This document shows positions 1 to 8,263 of a DNA stretch of 64,000 nucleotides, piece after piece; the stretch's first letter is position 1; every line of letters starts with the position of its first letter. Both the position numbers and the translations under genes were made by a program. The notes beneath the pieces were generated by a model. The model was not told where the DNA came from. It searched no databases and saw nothing but the letters and a program-made list of their open reading frames with translations. The DNA lies in the NCBI GenBank assembly GCA_045589215.1, contig JAZNOQ010000085.1, positions 1 to 64,000 of the forward strand. The letters are read 5' to 3'. Origin of the DNA: JAZNOQ01 sp045589215. GTDB taxonomy: Bacteria; Bacillota; Clostridia; Oscillospirales; CAG-272.

Positions 1-1015
1 GGTTGTCCTTTACGAGGGTGTAGGGCATAAATACGTAGGAACGCATCTGAGCGCCCCACTCGATGTTGGTCTTGTTGCCCTTGATGTCCTCGATCTTTTC
101 AAGCTTTTCGCGGAGCTTGATCTCCATCAGCTTCGACTTCAGCATCTTCAGGGCATACTCTCTGTTCTGTACCTGCGAACGCTCGGTCTGACAGCCGACC
201 ACGATGCCCGTGGGCTTGTGGACGATGCGGATCGCGGAGTCGGTCTTGTTGATGTGCTGACCGCCCGCACCCGACGAGCGGTGTGCCGTAACCTCGATGT
301 CCTCAGGACGGATCACGACCTGGTCGACCTCCTCAAATTCGGGCATGACCTCGATCGACGAGAAGGAGGTGTGGCGTCTGCCTGCCGAATCGTAGGGGGA
401 AACGCGCACGAGACGGTGTACGCCGTGCTCGCTTTTAAGGAAGCCGTAGGCGTTGATGCCCTCGACCATAATGGTGGCGGATTTCAGACCCGCCTCGTCA
501 CCGTCGATCCAATCAAGGAGCTTATAGGTGAACTTGTGCTTTTCTACGTACCGCGTGATCATACGGTAGAGCATCTGCGCCCAATCCTGCGCCTCGGTTC
601 CACCCGCGCCGGGGTGGAAGGAGATGATCGCGTTGTTGCGGTCGTATTCACCCGTGAGAAGGGTGGAGATCCGCATATCCTCTGCGGTCTCAGTGATCCC
701 CTCAAGCTCGGAAAGGACCTCATCGACCGAGTCCTCGTCATCGACCTCGCTTGCCATTTCGCACAGTGCGATCGTGTCCTCAAGCCTCGATGCGAGAGCC
801 TCGTACTCCTCGATGGTATCCTTTTTCTGTTTGATCTCCTGAAGGATCTTCGAGGAACGCTCGGAGTCCCCCCAGAAATTCGGGTTCAGTGTATGCTGCT
901 CAAGCTCCTCTGCCTCCATTGCGAGTGCGTCGATGCGGAGCGACGAATGCAGCTCCTTTACGACGTCGCGGAGCGCGACGAGCTTCACTTTTGCGTCTTC
1001 AAGTGCGACGATCAA
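1..1015 (-). CDS. prfB: Peptide chain release factor 2 (RF2), 3' end cut by window edge
   Basis: Release factor recognising UGA and UAA stop codons in the cytoplasm. 338 codons are present; the last 30 or so lie beyond the left edge. The helical N-terminal domain is followed by the SPF-type stop-recognition tripeptide at residues 206-208, here Ser-Pro-Tyr, and the GGQ peptidyl-hydrolysis loop at 251-253 (SGAGGQHINKT). The start is TTG at 1015, chosen because GGAGG lies 8 bases upstream. The frame is open from TTG through the SLRID region, where most prfB genes carry an in-frame UGA and the CUUUGA slippery sequence, so no programmed frameshift is visible. Family assignment is secure. Confidence 0.96.
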   Translation of the reverse strand, partial: MIVALEDAKVKLVALRDVVKELHSSLRIDALAMEAEELEQHTLNPNFWGDSERSSKILQEIKQKKDTIEEYEALASRLEDTIALCEMASEVDDEDSVDEVLSELEGITETAEDMRISTLLTGEYDRNNAIISFHPGAGGTEAQDWAQMLYRMITRYVEKHKFTYKLLDWIDGDEAGLKSATIMVEGINAYGFLKSEHGVHRLVRVSPYDSAGRRHTSFSSIEVMPEFEEVDQVVIRPEDIEVTAHRSSGAGGQHINKTDSAIRIVHKPTGIVVGCQTERSQVQNREYALKMLKSKLMEIKLREKLEKIEDIKGNKTNIEWGAQMRSYVFMPYTLVKDN

Positions 1016-1060
1016 GGTAAAGTCCTCCGTAAAAAATCTCGTAAATTTAAAATCTATATT

Positions 1061-1090
1061 ATTATAGCACAAATATACCGCATTTTGCAA
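1061..1090 (-). promoter_or_regulatory. prfB promoter
   Basis: Reading the minus strand, TTGCAA (1085-1090) and a perfect TATAAT (1061-1066) are separated by 18 bp, upstream of the TTG start of prfB. It is back-to-back with the next plus-strand promoter. Confidence 0.7.
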
Positions 1091-1136
1091 GTGGTTTCAC
1101 GGATTTTTTTGAAAATTGCAAAATCCGCAAAATCTG

Positions 1137-1165
1137 TTGACAGAATCCTTCGACTGCGGTATAAT
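1137..1165 (+). promoter_or_regulatory. Consensus sigma-A promoter of the DUF1858 gene
   Basis: TTGACA at 1137-1142 and TATAAT at 1160-1165 with a 17 bp spacer: a perfect housekeeping promoter, about 50 bp upstream of the ribosome site for the gene at 1225. Confidence 0.85.
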
Positions 1166-1224
1166 ATCATCGGAGTTTTGTGCGTTTCGGCACGCTCCAA
1201 GTATCAAAACGGAGGATCTATACA

Positions 1225-1428
1225 ATGACTGTTACGAAACAGACCGTTATCGGCGAAGTGCTTGACTACGATATGGAGACCGCGCGTTTCTTCTTCGAGA
1301 TCGGAATGCACTGTCTCGGCTGCCCCGCATCCCGCGGCGAGTCGATCGAGGACGCTTGCGCAGTTCACGGTACCAATGCCGACGAGCTCGTAGCAAAGCT
1401 GAACGAGTATCTTGCTTCCAAGAACTAA
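1225..1428 (+). CDS. DUF1858 (hybrid-cluster-associated disulfide) domain protein
   Basis: A 67-residue protein consisting of one DUF1858 domain. The hallmark is the CxxC in GMHCLGCPASRGES, followed by the ED-x-C..HG region typical of this family. Members often sit next to, or are fused to, hybrid-cluster proteins or other anaerobic redox proteins; the reaction is unknown and a thiol redox or metal role is inferred. An in-frame start upstream at 1180 exists, but ATG at 1225 is chosen because GGAGGA lies 8 bases before it. It is expressed from its own consensus promoter and appears monocistronic, being separated from trmK by a palindrome. Confidence 0.88.
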   Translation: MTVTKQTVIGEVLDYDMETARFFFEIGMHCLGCPASRGESIEDACAVHGTNADELVAKLNEYLASKN

Positions 1429-1480
1429 AAGCCGGAAGCCTGTCTCCGCACGATATGCGGTGACTTCTATCCCGGGCTGT

Positions 1481-1512
1481 ATTCCTCGGGAAAGCGTGCT
1501 TTCCCGAGGAAT
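1481..1512. repeat. Perfect 15-bp inverted repeat, terminator-like but without a T-tract
   Basis: ATTCCTCGGGAAAGC and its exact reverse complement are separated by two bases. No run of T follows on either strand, so it is not a classical intrinsic terminator. It lies between the DUF1858 gene and trmK and could stabilise the upstream mRNA end or be a dispersed palindrome. Confidence 0.75.
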
Positions 1513-1580
1513 GACCCATACCCATTTGCTTTTGGCGCGTTTGCGCTTATCGATAAACAAAAAACACCCGGAGGTACCGT

Positions 1581-2366
1581 ATGAAGGAAGCGACAAAACC
1601 GAATGATCCCGTTTTGCGCGCCCGTCTTTCGGCGGTATTTGACAGCGTGCGCCGCGGAAGCGTTGTGTCGGACGTCGGTACCGATCACGCACACTTGCCG
1701 ATCGCACTCTGCCTATCGGGGATCAGCCCGCGCGTGATCGCCTCGGACGTCAGAGATGGCCCGATCGCATCGGCACGGGAAAATATTGAAAAATACGGAC
1801 TTTCGGACCGCATCACGGTCCTTAAGACCGACGGGCTTCACGGCATCGAACGCTATGCACCCGATGATATTCTGATCTCGGGAATGGGCGGCGAGCTGAT
1901 CGTCCGCATCCTTTCAGAGGCACCCTTCGTGCAAAATGAAGGAAAGAGGCTCGTGCTTCAGCCTCAGACGCACCCCGAGGAGGTGCGTCGGTATCTTGCG
2001 GAAAACGGCTTCAGGATCGTCGCAGAGCGCCTTGCGCTTGACGACGGCGATCGGCTCTATCAGATCATCGTCGCAGAGTACGACGGTGTCTGCCGTATGC
2101 TTGGGGACACGCATAGGGAGCGCGCACTGCTTCTATGCGGCGCACCCGATATGGGGCAGGATCCTGCCCTTTACCGTCTTCTCACCGAACGCCTCGCGGC
2201 GGTCTATCAAAGACGCATCGAGGGGAAGCGAAGCGCCGTGGGAAACGCTGAGAAGGATGACGTCTCTGATGACGAGGCACTGATAAAAGAGATCGAGGCT
2301 CTAAAGGGGAGCGAGACTCTGTCTCGCACTCTGCAAAAGGAACTTTTTGAAAAAAGTTCCTTTTGA
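1581..2366 (+). CDS. trmK: tRNA (adenine(22)-N1)-methyltransferase TrmK
   Basis: SAM-dependent methyltransferase forming m1A22 in tRNA. 261 residues. The SAM-binding loop reads VGTDHAHLPIAL (about residues 33-44), followed by ASDV and the conserved ISGMGGELI near residues 95-103, all diagnostic of TrmK (PF04816-type). ATG is preceded by CGGAGG. The family is nearly always next to a Nif3-like gene, as here. The C-terminus is odd: the last residues, ending FEKSSF, and the stop codon are encoded inside a palindrome belonging to an intergenic repeat, so the native end may have been replaced. The gene likely forms an operon with the next gene across that repeat. Confidence 0.93.
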   Translation: MKEATKPNDPVLRARLSAVFDSVRRGSVVSDVGTDHAHLPIALCLSGISPRVIASDVRDGPIASARENIEKYGLSDRITVLKTDGLHGIERYAPDDILISGMGGELIVRILSEAPFVQNEGKRLVLQPQTHPEEVRRYLAENGFRIVAERLALDDGDRLYQIIVAEYDGVCRMLGDTHRERALLLCGAPDMGQDPALYRLLTERLAAVYQRRIEGKRSAVGNAEKDDVSDDEALIKEIEALKGSETLSRTLQKELFEKSSF

Positions 2367-2477
2367 ATCCTCAAAAACTTTTTTAAAACGATTTTCTTTT
2401 TGCGAGAAAAGTTTTTGAAGGCCTCGGAAACTTTTTTCAAAAAGTTCCCGAGTGGGGTGCAGGGGAAAGCCCCTGCA
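2339..2477. repeat. Composite intergenic palindrome array (dispersed-repeat-like) overlapping the trmK 3' end
   Basis: Four inverted repeats in series: GGAACTTTTT/AAAAAGTTCC (2339-2360), TCAAAAACTTTT with its complement (2371-2382 and 2407-2418), GGAAACTTTTTTCAAAAAGTTCC (2426-2448) and GCAGGGG/CCCCTGC (2459-2476). A related palindrome-rich block lies at 51180-51345. I recall similar AAAAAGTTCC plus GCAGGGG stretches from other Clostridia genomes. Confidence 0.7.
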
Positions 2478-2496
2478 AGAAGATAAGAGGTAAAAT

Positions 2497-3258
2497 ATGA
2501 CCGTAAGAGAATATTACAAGTATTTTTGTGAAAAAATACCTTCGGCGTTATCCTGTGAATGGGACAACGACGGACTGATGTGTTGCCCCGATGCATCGCG
2601 CGAGGTCAGGAAGATCCTCATCGCGCTTGACGTGACCGAAGGGGTCGTGGAGAAGGCGATTGAGGGCGAATATGATCTCATCCTCACGCACCATCCGCTG
2701 ATCTTCCGCGGAGTGAAGCACCTTTCGGAGGAGAACGAAGCCGAGAGAAAGCTCATTACGCTTGTGAAAAACGGGATCTCCGTGATGTCCTTCCACACCC
2801 GTCTCGACGCGGTGGAGGGCGGTGTCAACGATATTCTCGCACAGCTATTCGGACTTTCGGACGTCCGTCCCTTCGGGGATGAGGCGATCGGACGGATCGG
2901 CAGTCTTCCCGAAAAGATTTCCGCAGAGGACTTCGCACGCCGCGTTAAGGACGTGCTGAAAGCGCCCGTTGTGAAGCTCGCGAAGGGATGCGAGACGGTG
3001 TCTCGCGTTGCCGTTCTCGGCGGCTCGGGGAAGGATGATCTGTATGCCGCGACCGCGGCAGGGGCCGATACCTACGTCACGGGTGAGCTTTCGTATCATC
3101 AGCTCGTCGACGCGCCCGAGACGGGTGTGAGCCTCATCGAGGCGGGGCATTTCTACACCGAGTATCCCGTTTGCCGGCGGCTTGAGACGCTTGCAAGGGA
3201 GCTTGACCCGACCGCCTTGACGACGGTGTATTTCTCCGACGTCGTGTGCGTCCTTTGA
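2497..3258 (+). CDS. Nif3-like dinuclear metal-centre protein
   Basis: NIF3/DUF34 family protein of unresolved function, in this family proposed as a GTP cyclohydrolase I type 2-like enzyme or a metal chaperone. 253 residues, the short form lacking the PII/CutA-like insert of B. subtilis YqfO. Metal ligands are visible: THHPLIFRG (about residues 66-74), SFHTRLD (about 98-104) and the C-terminal GHFYTEYP. It follows trmK, the usual genomic partner. The ribosome site is an AGAGGT directly downstream of the palindrome array, so the repeat lies immediately upstream of translation initiation. Confidence 0.92.
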   Translation: MTVREYYKYFCEKIPSALSCEWDNDGLMCCPDASREVRKILIALDVTEGVVEKAIEGEYDLILTHHPLIFRGVKHLSEENEAERKLITLVKNGISVMSFHTRLDAVEGGVNDILAQLFGLSDVRPFGDEAIGRIGSLPEKISAEDFARRVKDVLKAPVVKLAKGCETVSRVAVLGGSGKDDLYAATAAGADTYVTGELSYHQLVDAPETGVSLIEAGHFYTEYPVCRRLETLARELDPTALTTVYFSDVVCVL

Positions 3259-3295
3259 CGCCGATACTACAAAAACGAAAGAAGGGACTATTTCT

Positions 3296-3985
3296 ATGAC
3301 ATACGTTGTATCCGATCTGCACGGTTCGATGGACCGTTATAACGAGCTGCTTTCCGCGATCGGCTTTTCCGATAAGGACGTTCTGTACGTCATCGGAGAT
3401 ATCGTTGACCACGGGGAAGATCCGATGGGCATTCTGTGTGACATGAGTATGCGCGCAAACGTTCTGCCGATCGTCGGTGACCATGACTATAAGGCGGCAA
3501 GGATGCTCCTTGCATACGATAAATTCACGAAGGAGGGCGGCGATCCCGATCCTGCATTCATCGCAGAAATGAATGAATGGGTGAAGGCGGGCGGTGCCTC
3601 GACGCTTGCGGGATTTCGCGAGCTTGACGACGATATGAAGGAGGGCGTCCTTGATTATCTTGCCGACATGGCACTTTACGAGGAGGTCACGGTGAAGGAT
3701 GAGACCTATCTGCTCGTCCACGCGGGGATCGCGGGCTTTTCGCCCGATATGAAGCTTGAGGAATGCGATCCCGAGACCTTTATCTCGGAGCCGCTCGATC
3801 TCGAGCGTGAGTATTTTGATGATAAGCAGATCATCGTCGGACACGTTCCCGTGTCGGAGATCCCCGATGCAGAGCCCGAAATGATCTATTATGGCAACGG
3901 CTCGATCGCGATCGACTGCGGAGCCGCATTTGGCGGCAAGCTCGCCTGCCTCTGCCTCGACAACGGTAAGGAATACTATATCTGA
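3296..3985 (+). CDS. Calcineurin-like metallophosphoesterase with altered GNH motif
   Basis: Phosphatase of the PPP/calcineurin-like superfamily, 229 residues, cytoplasmic. Motifs: SDLHG (6-10), GDIVDHG (34-40), GDHD (61-64), VHAGI (about 141-145) and GHVPV (about 182-186). The third motif is normally GNH[D/E], whose Asn bridges the metals and binds phosphate; here residue 62 is Asp. The other ligand positions are kept, so it may still bind metal with changed activity. Substrate unknown; such proteins include serine/threonine and dinucleoside polyphosphate phosphatases. It is spaced 2 bp from the next gene, implying co-translation with the RNA methyltransferase. Confidence 0.88.
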   Translation: MTYVVSDLHGSMDRYNELLSAIGFSDKDVLYVIGDIVDHGEDPMGILCDMSMRANVLPIVGDHDYKAARMLLAYDKFTKEGGDPDPAFIAEMNEWVKAGGASTLAGFRELDDDMKEGVLDYLADMALYEEVTVKDETYLLVHAGIAGFSPDMKLEECDPETFISEPLDLEREYFDDKQIIVGHVPVSEIPDAEPEMIYYGNGSIAIDCGAAFGGKLACLCLDNGKEYYI

Positions 3986-3987
3986 TC

Positions 3988-5397
3988 ATGGAGCAGAAGA
4001 GCATTCGAAAAAACGATCTGTTCCGCGTCACGCTGACCGAGATGAACAATCTCGGTTGCGGCGTCGGACGGCTCGCGGGCGGCTACCGCGAGGACGGGAC
4101 CGTGGTCTTTGTGAAGGGCGCGGTGACGGGAGAGACCGTTGAAGCCACGGCGATCAAGCTGAATAAGAGCTATATCGTCGGAAAGCTACATAAGATCGTG
4201 ACGCCCTCCGAAAAAAGGGAGGACGTCGACCTCTGTCGCGCTCCTCTCGGGTGCGGCGGTTGTATTTACAGACCGATCTCATACGAATACGAAAAGGAGC
4301 TGAAGCGCGAGCACGTCGAGAATTGCTTCCGCCGCGAGGGGCTGTCCCACGTGACGGTCCTTCCCGTTTTGTCAGACGGCCGCGTGCGCGGCTACCGCAA
4401 TAAAGCACAATATCCCGTCGCGATGGGCAAGAATGGCATCGAGGCGGGCTTTTATGCATCCAAAACGCACCGCCTTGTTCCTGCAATCGACTGTGCGCTT
4501 CAGCCTGCACGCTTTTCTGAGATCGTCGCCTTTCTGTGCGCGTTCGCGAACAAGCATAAGATCCCCGCGTATAACGAGGAAACAGGGAAGGGGCTGATCC
4601 GCCACTTTTATCTCAGGCAGGGAGAGGGAACGGGGGAGATCCTCGTCACGGTCGTCGTGCGGGATGCAAACTTTCCCCGTGGATACGATATGGCGCGGAC
4701 GCTTCGGAGACAGTTCCCCGAGGTTGTCGGCGTGCTTCTATGCATACAGCACGAAAATACCAACGTGGTGCTTGGGGAAAAATATATCGTCCTCGACGGC
4801 GTGCGGACACTTCGCGACCGTCTTTGCGGACTTGAATTCGAGATCGACCCCGCCGCCTTCTGGCAGGTGAACCACGACGGAGCGGAGCTGCTTTACGGAC
4901 TTGCAAAGGAGCGAGCGGCGCTTACGGGGAAGGAGACTCTTCTTGACCTCTACTGCGGTATCGGCTCGATCGGGCTTACGATGGCGGACAGCGTGAAGGA
5001 GCTTATCGGCATCGAGATCGTCCCCGAGGCGGTCGAGTGCGCGAGGAAAAACGCCGAGCGAAACGGTATTACGAACGCATCCTTCTACTGCGGAGACGCG
5101 TCGAGTGCGGAACGGTTCCTTTCTGCCGCCGAGCAGGGGCGCGGAGAGAAGATCTCTGCCGACGTTGTTGTGATCGACCCGCCGAGAAAGGGTACGACAC
5201 GAGAGCTGATCGATGCGATCGCGGCGCGCGGGGTTCCGCGTGTGGTGTACGTTTCCTGCGGCCCCGACACCCTTGCGAGAGACTGCAAATATTTCTCTGA
5301 AAAGGGCTATGAGATCGGGGAGGTGCAGCCCGTTGATCTGTTTCCGAGGACGGGGCATGTCGAATCTGTCGTGTGTCTGACGAAAAAATCACAATAA
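3988..5397 (+). CDS. 23S rRNA (uracil-5-)-methyltransferase, RlmD/RlmCD type with TRAM domain
   Basis: TrmA-family enzyme making m5U in RNA. 469 residues: an N-terminal TRAM RNA-binding domain (about 8-70), an Fe-S cysteine cluster (CRAPLGCGGC, near 83-92), a central RNA-binding domain and a C-terminal SAM methyltransferase with DLYCGIGSIGLTM, IDPPRKG and the catalytic Cys in YVSCGPDTLARD. This layout matches RlmD of Proteobacteria and RlmCD (YefA) of Bacillus. A paralogue without TRAM lies at 12999-14135, so which of the two modifies U747 or U1939 cannot be settled by reading. Start ATG at 3988, 2 bp after the preceding stop. Confidence 0.93.
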   Translation: MEQKSIRKNDLFRVTLTEMNNLGCGVGRLAGGYREDGTVVFVKGAVTGETVEATAIKLNKSYIVGKLHKIVTPSEKREDVDLCRAPLGCGGCIYRPISYEYEKELKREHVENCFRREGLSHVTVLPVLSDGRVRGYRNKAQYPVAMGKNGIEAGFYASKTHRLVPAIDCALQPARFSEIVAFLCAFANKHKIPAYNEETGKGLIRHFYLRQGEGTGEILVTVVVRDANFPRGYDMARTLRRQFPEVVGVLLCIQHENTNVVLGEKYIVLDGVRTLRDRLCGLEFEIDPAAFWQVNHDGAELLYGLAKERAALTGKETLLDLYCGIGSIGLTMADSVKELIGIEIVPEAVECARKNAERNGITNASFYCGDASSAERFLSAAEQGRGEKISADVVVIDPPRKGTTRELIDAIAARGVPRVVYVSCGPDTLARDCKYFSEKGYEIGEVQPVDLFPRTGHVESVVCLTKKSQ

Positions 5398-5437
5398 CCC
5401 TCACCGACAAAAACGAATACTTACACGAGGTACTACT

Positions 5438-5818
5438 ATGCCAATAGATCCTATTGATTTCATAGCAATCATTTTCATCGTCTTTATCGTTGTGTTCTGC
5501 GTGATTGCGATGATCAGAGGACGCAAACGAGATAAGACGTATAAACAGCAGCTTGAGGAAGAATTAAAAAAGGTACCAAAGATCGACGAAACGATACACG
5601 TAGAGGTGGTCGACCAAAAGTGTTTTGTCACGTCGGAGGGGACCAAGCTCCCGAAAACGGCTCAGAATTTTGTGATCTTTTTTCAGGACGATCACGGAGA
5701 AATACTTAAAATTCCGGTCGAGGAGGATATCTACGACGCTTTCGAGATCGGGCAGGTCGGAAAGCTCACGCTGATCGGTGGCAGGGTTCAAGGCTTTGTT
5801 TTGGACGAACAAGAATGA
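5438..5818 (+). CDS. Membrane-anchored DUF2500-like protein
   Basis: 126 residues: one N-terminal transmembrane segment (about 7-26, IDFIAIIFIVFIVVFCVIAM), a basic/charged linker, then a soluble beta-rich domain (about 45-122). The pattern of a FVIFFQDDHGEILKIPV strand pair, a Y-x-x-F turn, GQVGKLTLIGGRVQGF and the Cys/Val entry strand resembles the DUF2500 family from memory. Function unknown; the topology suggests a membrane-tethered domain. Ribosome site GAGGT before ATG. It sits between the RNA methyltransferase and the EamA permease. Confidence 0.7.
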   Translation: MPIDPIDFIAIIFIVFIVVFCVIAMIRGRKRDKTYKQQLEEELKKVPKIDETIHVEVVDQKCFVTSEGTKLPKTAQNFVIFFQDDHGEILKIPVEEDIYDAFEIGQVGKLTLIGGRVQGFVLDEQE

Positions 5819-5872
5819 CCTTCGGTTGGATTCGTGTCCAAAAAAGAATAGAGATTATAGGATTTTAGCAAT

Positions 5873-6748
5873 ATGAAAAAAAGAGCAATTTTCTACATAA
5901 TTCTTGCGGGGATCTTCTGGGGAACATCGGGGATCTTCGTGCATTATCTGACGCCGTACGGCTTTACGTCCTTTCAGATGACGGGTGTTCGTGCCACTGT
6001 TTCGTTTCTTTGTATGCTGGTGTATTCCTGCGTTCGCGCAAGGTCTGCGTTTCGCATAAAGCCGATCTATCTTCTGTTCTTTTTCGGAAGCGGAGCGTGC
6101 CTGTTCTTTACGGCAAGCTGTTACTTTCTGTCGATGCAGATGACCTCGGTTTCGACGGCAGTTGTGCTGATGTACACAGCCCCGATCTACGTGATGATCT
6201 TCTCGGTGCTGTTTCTTAAGGAAAAGCTTACGAAGCTGAAGCTCGCAGCCGTTCTTGGAATGCTGATCGGGTGTTGTCTCGTTTCGGGCATCATCGGCGG
6301 TCTGCGGTTTGATGCTGTGGGGATCCTGTTCGGAGCCTTGTCGGGTATCGCTTACGCGGGATATAATATTCTGACGAAAATTATGATGCAAAAGAAGATC
6401 GCGCCCGCGTCCGTGACCCTGTACAGCTTTCTGTTTATGTCCCTGATATCCCTTTTCGTGCTTGAGCCCGTAAAGGTGGTAACGAATGCCTCTGCGGCGC
6501 CTGCTGTCACGATCCCCTTGCTTCTCGGGCTTGGGATCTGTACCTTTGTTGTGCCGTACGTCCTCTACACCCTTGCAATGAAGAGCCTGTCGGCAGGCAC
6601 TGCATCGGCACTTGCCGTGGTTGAACCGATGGCGGCGACACTGTTCAGTGTCATTTTGTTCAAGGAGCCCCTTGATCTGTTTTCGGTGATCGGGATCGTA
6701 TTGATCCTTGGTGCTATTTTTATGATAGGAAAAGCGGAAAAGGAGTAA
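5873..6748 (+). CDS. EamA/DMT-family permease
   Basis: Drug/metabolite-transporter superfamily protein, 291 residues, about ten predicted membrane helices made of two EamA repeats (about 5-138 and 150-287). The N-terminal signature ILAGIFWGTSGIFV and the repeat-2 ending VLILGAIFMI are typical. Likely a metabolite exporter; the substrate cannot be told. The stop is followed by only two bases before the SGNH hydrolase start, whose ribosome site AAGGAG lies within this gene, so the two are translationally coupled. Confidence 0.9.
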   Translation: MKKRAIFYIILAGIFWGTSGIFVHYLTPYGFTSFQMTGVRATVSFLCMLVYSCVRARSAFRIKPIYLLFFFGSGACLFFTASCYFLSMQMTSVSTAVVLMYTAPIYVMIFSVLFLKEKLTKLKLAAVLGMLIGCCLVSGIIGGLRFDAVGILFGALSGIAYAGYNILTKIMMQKKIAPASVTLYSFLFMSLISLFVLEPVKVVTNASAAPAVTIPLLLGLGICTFVVPYVLYTLAMKSLSAGTASALAVVEPMAATLFSVILFKEPLDLFSVIGIVLILGAIFMIGKAEKE

Positions 6749-6750
6749 AT

Positions 6751-7395
6751 ATGAAAAAAGTAGTTTTGATCGGAGATTCCATCCGAATGGGGTATGACAA
6801 ATATGTCAAGGAAGCGCTCAGTAATACGGCTGAGGTCTATTATCCCGGTGAAAATTGCAGATTCGCGGAATATGTTCTGCGCTATGCGCACGAATGGAAG
6901 AAAAAAGGAGGATGGGGGGACGACGTCGACCTCGTTCACTGGAATGCGGGGCTGTGGGATGCGCTCGAGCTGTTCGGAGACGAGCCGCTTACATCTCTTT
7001 CGTACTATGAGGAGGCGATCGCCCGGATCGACAAGCGGTTCAGGATGCTTTTCCCGAAAGCGAAAATTGTTTTTGCCACGTCTACCTCCGTGAAGGAGGA
7101 GTGGTGCAGACCGGAGTTCAAAAGACATAATGCTACGATCGAAAAATACAATACTACTGCGCTGCGAGCGCTTTCTCATACGGATACCGTGATCAATGAT
7201 CTCTATTCTCTCATGAAGGAAGTCCCCGACTCCTACCGCTCCGATTTTGTGCATTTCTACACGCCCGCGGGCACTGAGCGGATCGGCGGCAGAGTTTTAT
7301 CGGTTATTTGTGATCTTCTTGAGATCACACCGTCGGAGGTCAATATAGAGAATTTCAAGCCCGAGCTTTATTCAAGCAGCAATATAGGATATTGA
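6751..7395 (+). CDS. SGNH/GDSL-type hydrolase
   Basis: Esterase/lipase-fold hydrolase of 214 residues without a signal peptide, so cytoplasmic. Block I is VLIGDSIRMGY (nucleophile Ser in GDS, about residue 9), block III is the Asn-containing HWNAGLWD (about 68-75) and block V is the Asp-x-x-His in SDFVHFYTPAG. Such enzymes commonly deacylate carbohydrates; the substrate is not evident. It is the first of four consecutive small hydrolases (6751-10063) following a permease, which suggests handling of acylated sugars (inference). Confidence 0.88.
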   Translation: MKKVVLIGDSIRMGYDKYVKEALSNTAEVYYPGENCRFAEYVLRYAHEWKKKGGWGDDVDLVHWNAGLWDALELFGDEPLTSLSYYEEAIARIDKRFRMLFPKAKIVFATSTSVKEEWCRPEFKRHNATIEKYNTTALRALSHTDTVINDLYSLMKEVPDSYRSDFVHFYTPAGTERIGGRVLSVICDLLEITPSEVNIENFKPELYSSSNIGY

Positions 7396-7436
7396 TGCCG
7401 TAGTGCCGACGGAAAATCGAAAAGGAGTACATAAAA

Positions 7437-8132
7437 ATGTGGAACGGAAAGAAAAAGGCAATCACCTTCAGCTTTGACGACGGTGTTACGCAGGACGAGC
7501 GGCTGATCGCGATCCTCAATGAATACGGACTGAAGGGAACGTTTAATCTGAATTCCTCTCTGCTCGGTCTACCGAACGCGCTCGACAGAAACGGACGACG
7601 GGTGCCGCACAACAAAATTTCTCCGTCCGACGTCGGGAGGATCTACGAAGGGCATGAGATCGCGGTACATACTCTTACACACCCCAATCTCACACGTCTT
7701 GACGACGATACGGTCGCGTATCAGGTGGAAAGCGATCGGCGGAAGCTTTCGGAGCTTGCAGGATACGAGGTCGTCGGTATGGCGTATCCGTGTGGCGGTG
7801 TGAACAACGATGACCGCGTAGCGGCGGTGATCCGAGAGCGCACGGGTGTAAAATATGCCCGAACGATCACGTCGACACATCGCTTTGATCGGCAGGATAA
7901 TCTATATCGCTTCGATCCGTCGGTGTATTATGTAGAGCCCGAGCTTGAGAAGATCGTGGATGAATTTTTCGCGCTTGAAGCCGATGAGCCGCAGCTTCTT
8001 TATATTTGGGGACATTCGTACGAAATGGATGCCGAATATATCAGTTGGGAACGCTTTGAAGAAATCTGCAAGAAGCTCTCAGGGCACACGGATATTTTCT
8101 ACGGAACGAACAAGGAAACGCTTCTTATCTAG
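7437..8132 (+). CDS. Polysaccharide deacetylase (NodB) family protein
   Basis: Carbohydrate-esterase-4-like protein, 231 residues, no signal peptide. Motif 1 TFSFDDG (about 11-17) gives the catalytic Asp and metal Asp; motif 2 is VHTLTHP with the HxxxH metal ligands (about 82-88); motif 3 is YPCGG, replacing the more usual R-x-P-F/Y. Cytoplasmic deacetylases of this group act on small glycans or unknown amides. It belongs with the neighbouring SGNH hydrolase by spacing (41 bp). Confidence 0.88.
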   Translation: MWNGKKKAITFSFDDGVTQDERLIAILNEYGLKGTFNLNSSLLGLPNALDRNGRRVPHNKISPSDVGRIYEGHEIAVHTLTHPNLTRLDDDTVAYQVESDRRKLSELAGYEVVGMAYPCGGVNNDDRVAAVIRERTGVKYARTITSTHRFDRQDNLYRFDPSVYYVEPELEKIVDEFFALEADEPQLLYIWGHSYEMDAEYISWERFEEICKKLSGHTDIFYGTNKETLLI

Positions 8133-8189
8133 GTATGCTTTTGATGTGCAGTATCGTAATTTAGTGGATAAAAAACGGAAGATTTAGAA

Positions 8190-8218
8190 TTGCTTTTCTT
8201 GAATGTAACTGCTATAAT
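8190..8218 (+). promoter_or_regulatory. Promoter of the serine hydrolase/SASA esterase pair
   Basis: TTGCTT (8190-8195) and TATAAT (8213-8218) with a 17 bp spacer; the ribosome site AGAAGGAG and ATG at 8264 follow. Confidence 0.7.
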
Positions 8219-8263
8219 ACATAATAAAGTCTACGATAATTCCTGAAGAAAGAAGGAGAGAAA

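Noticed and set aside
218..1228. A 336-codon plus-strand frame across the prfB region
   Set aside because: It is antisense to a clearly conserved RF2 with GGQ and SPF-type motifs and crosses two promoters.
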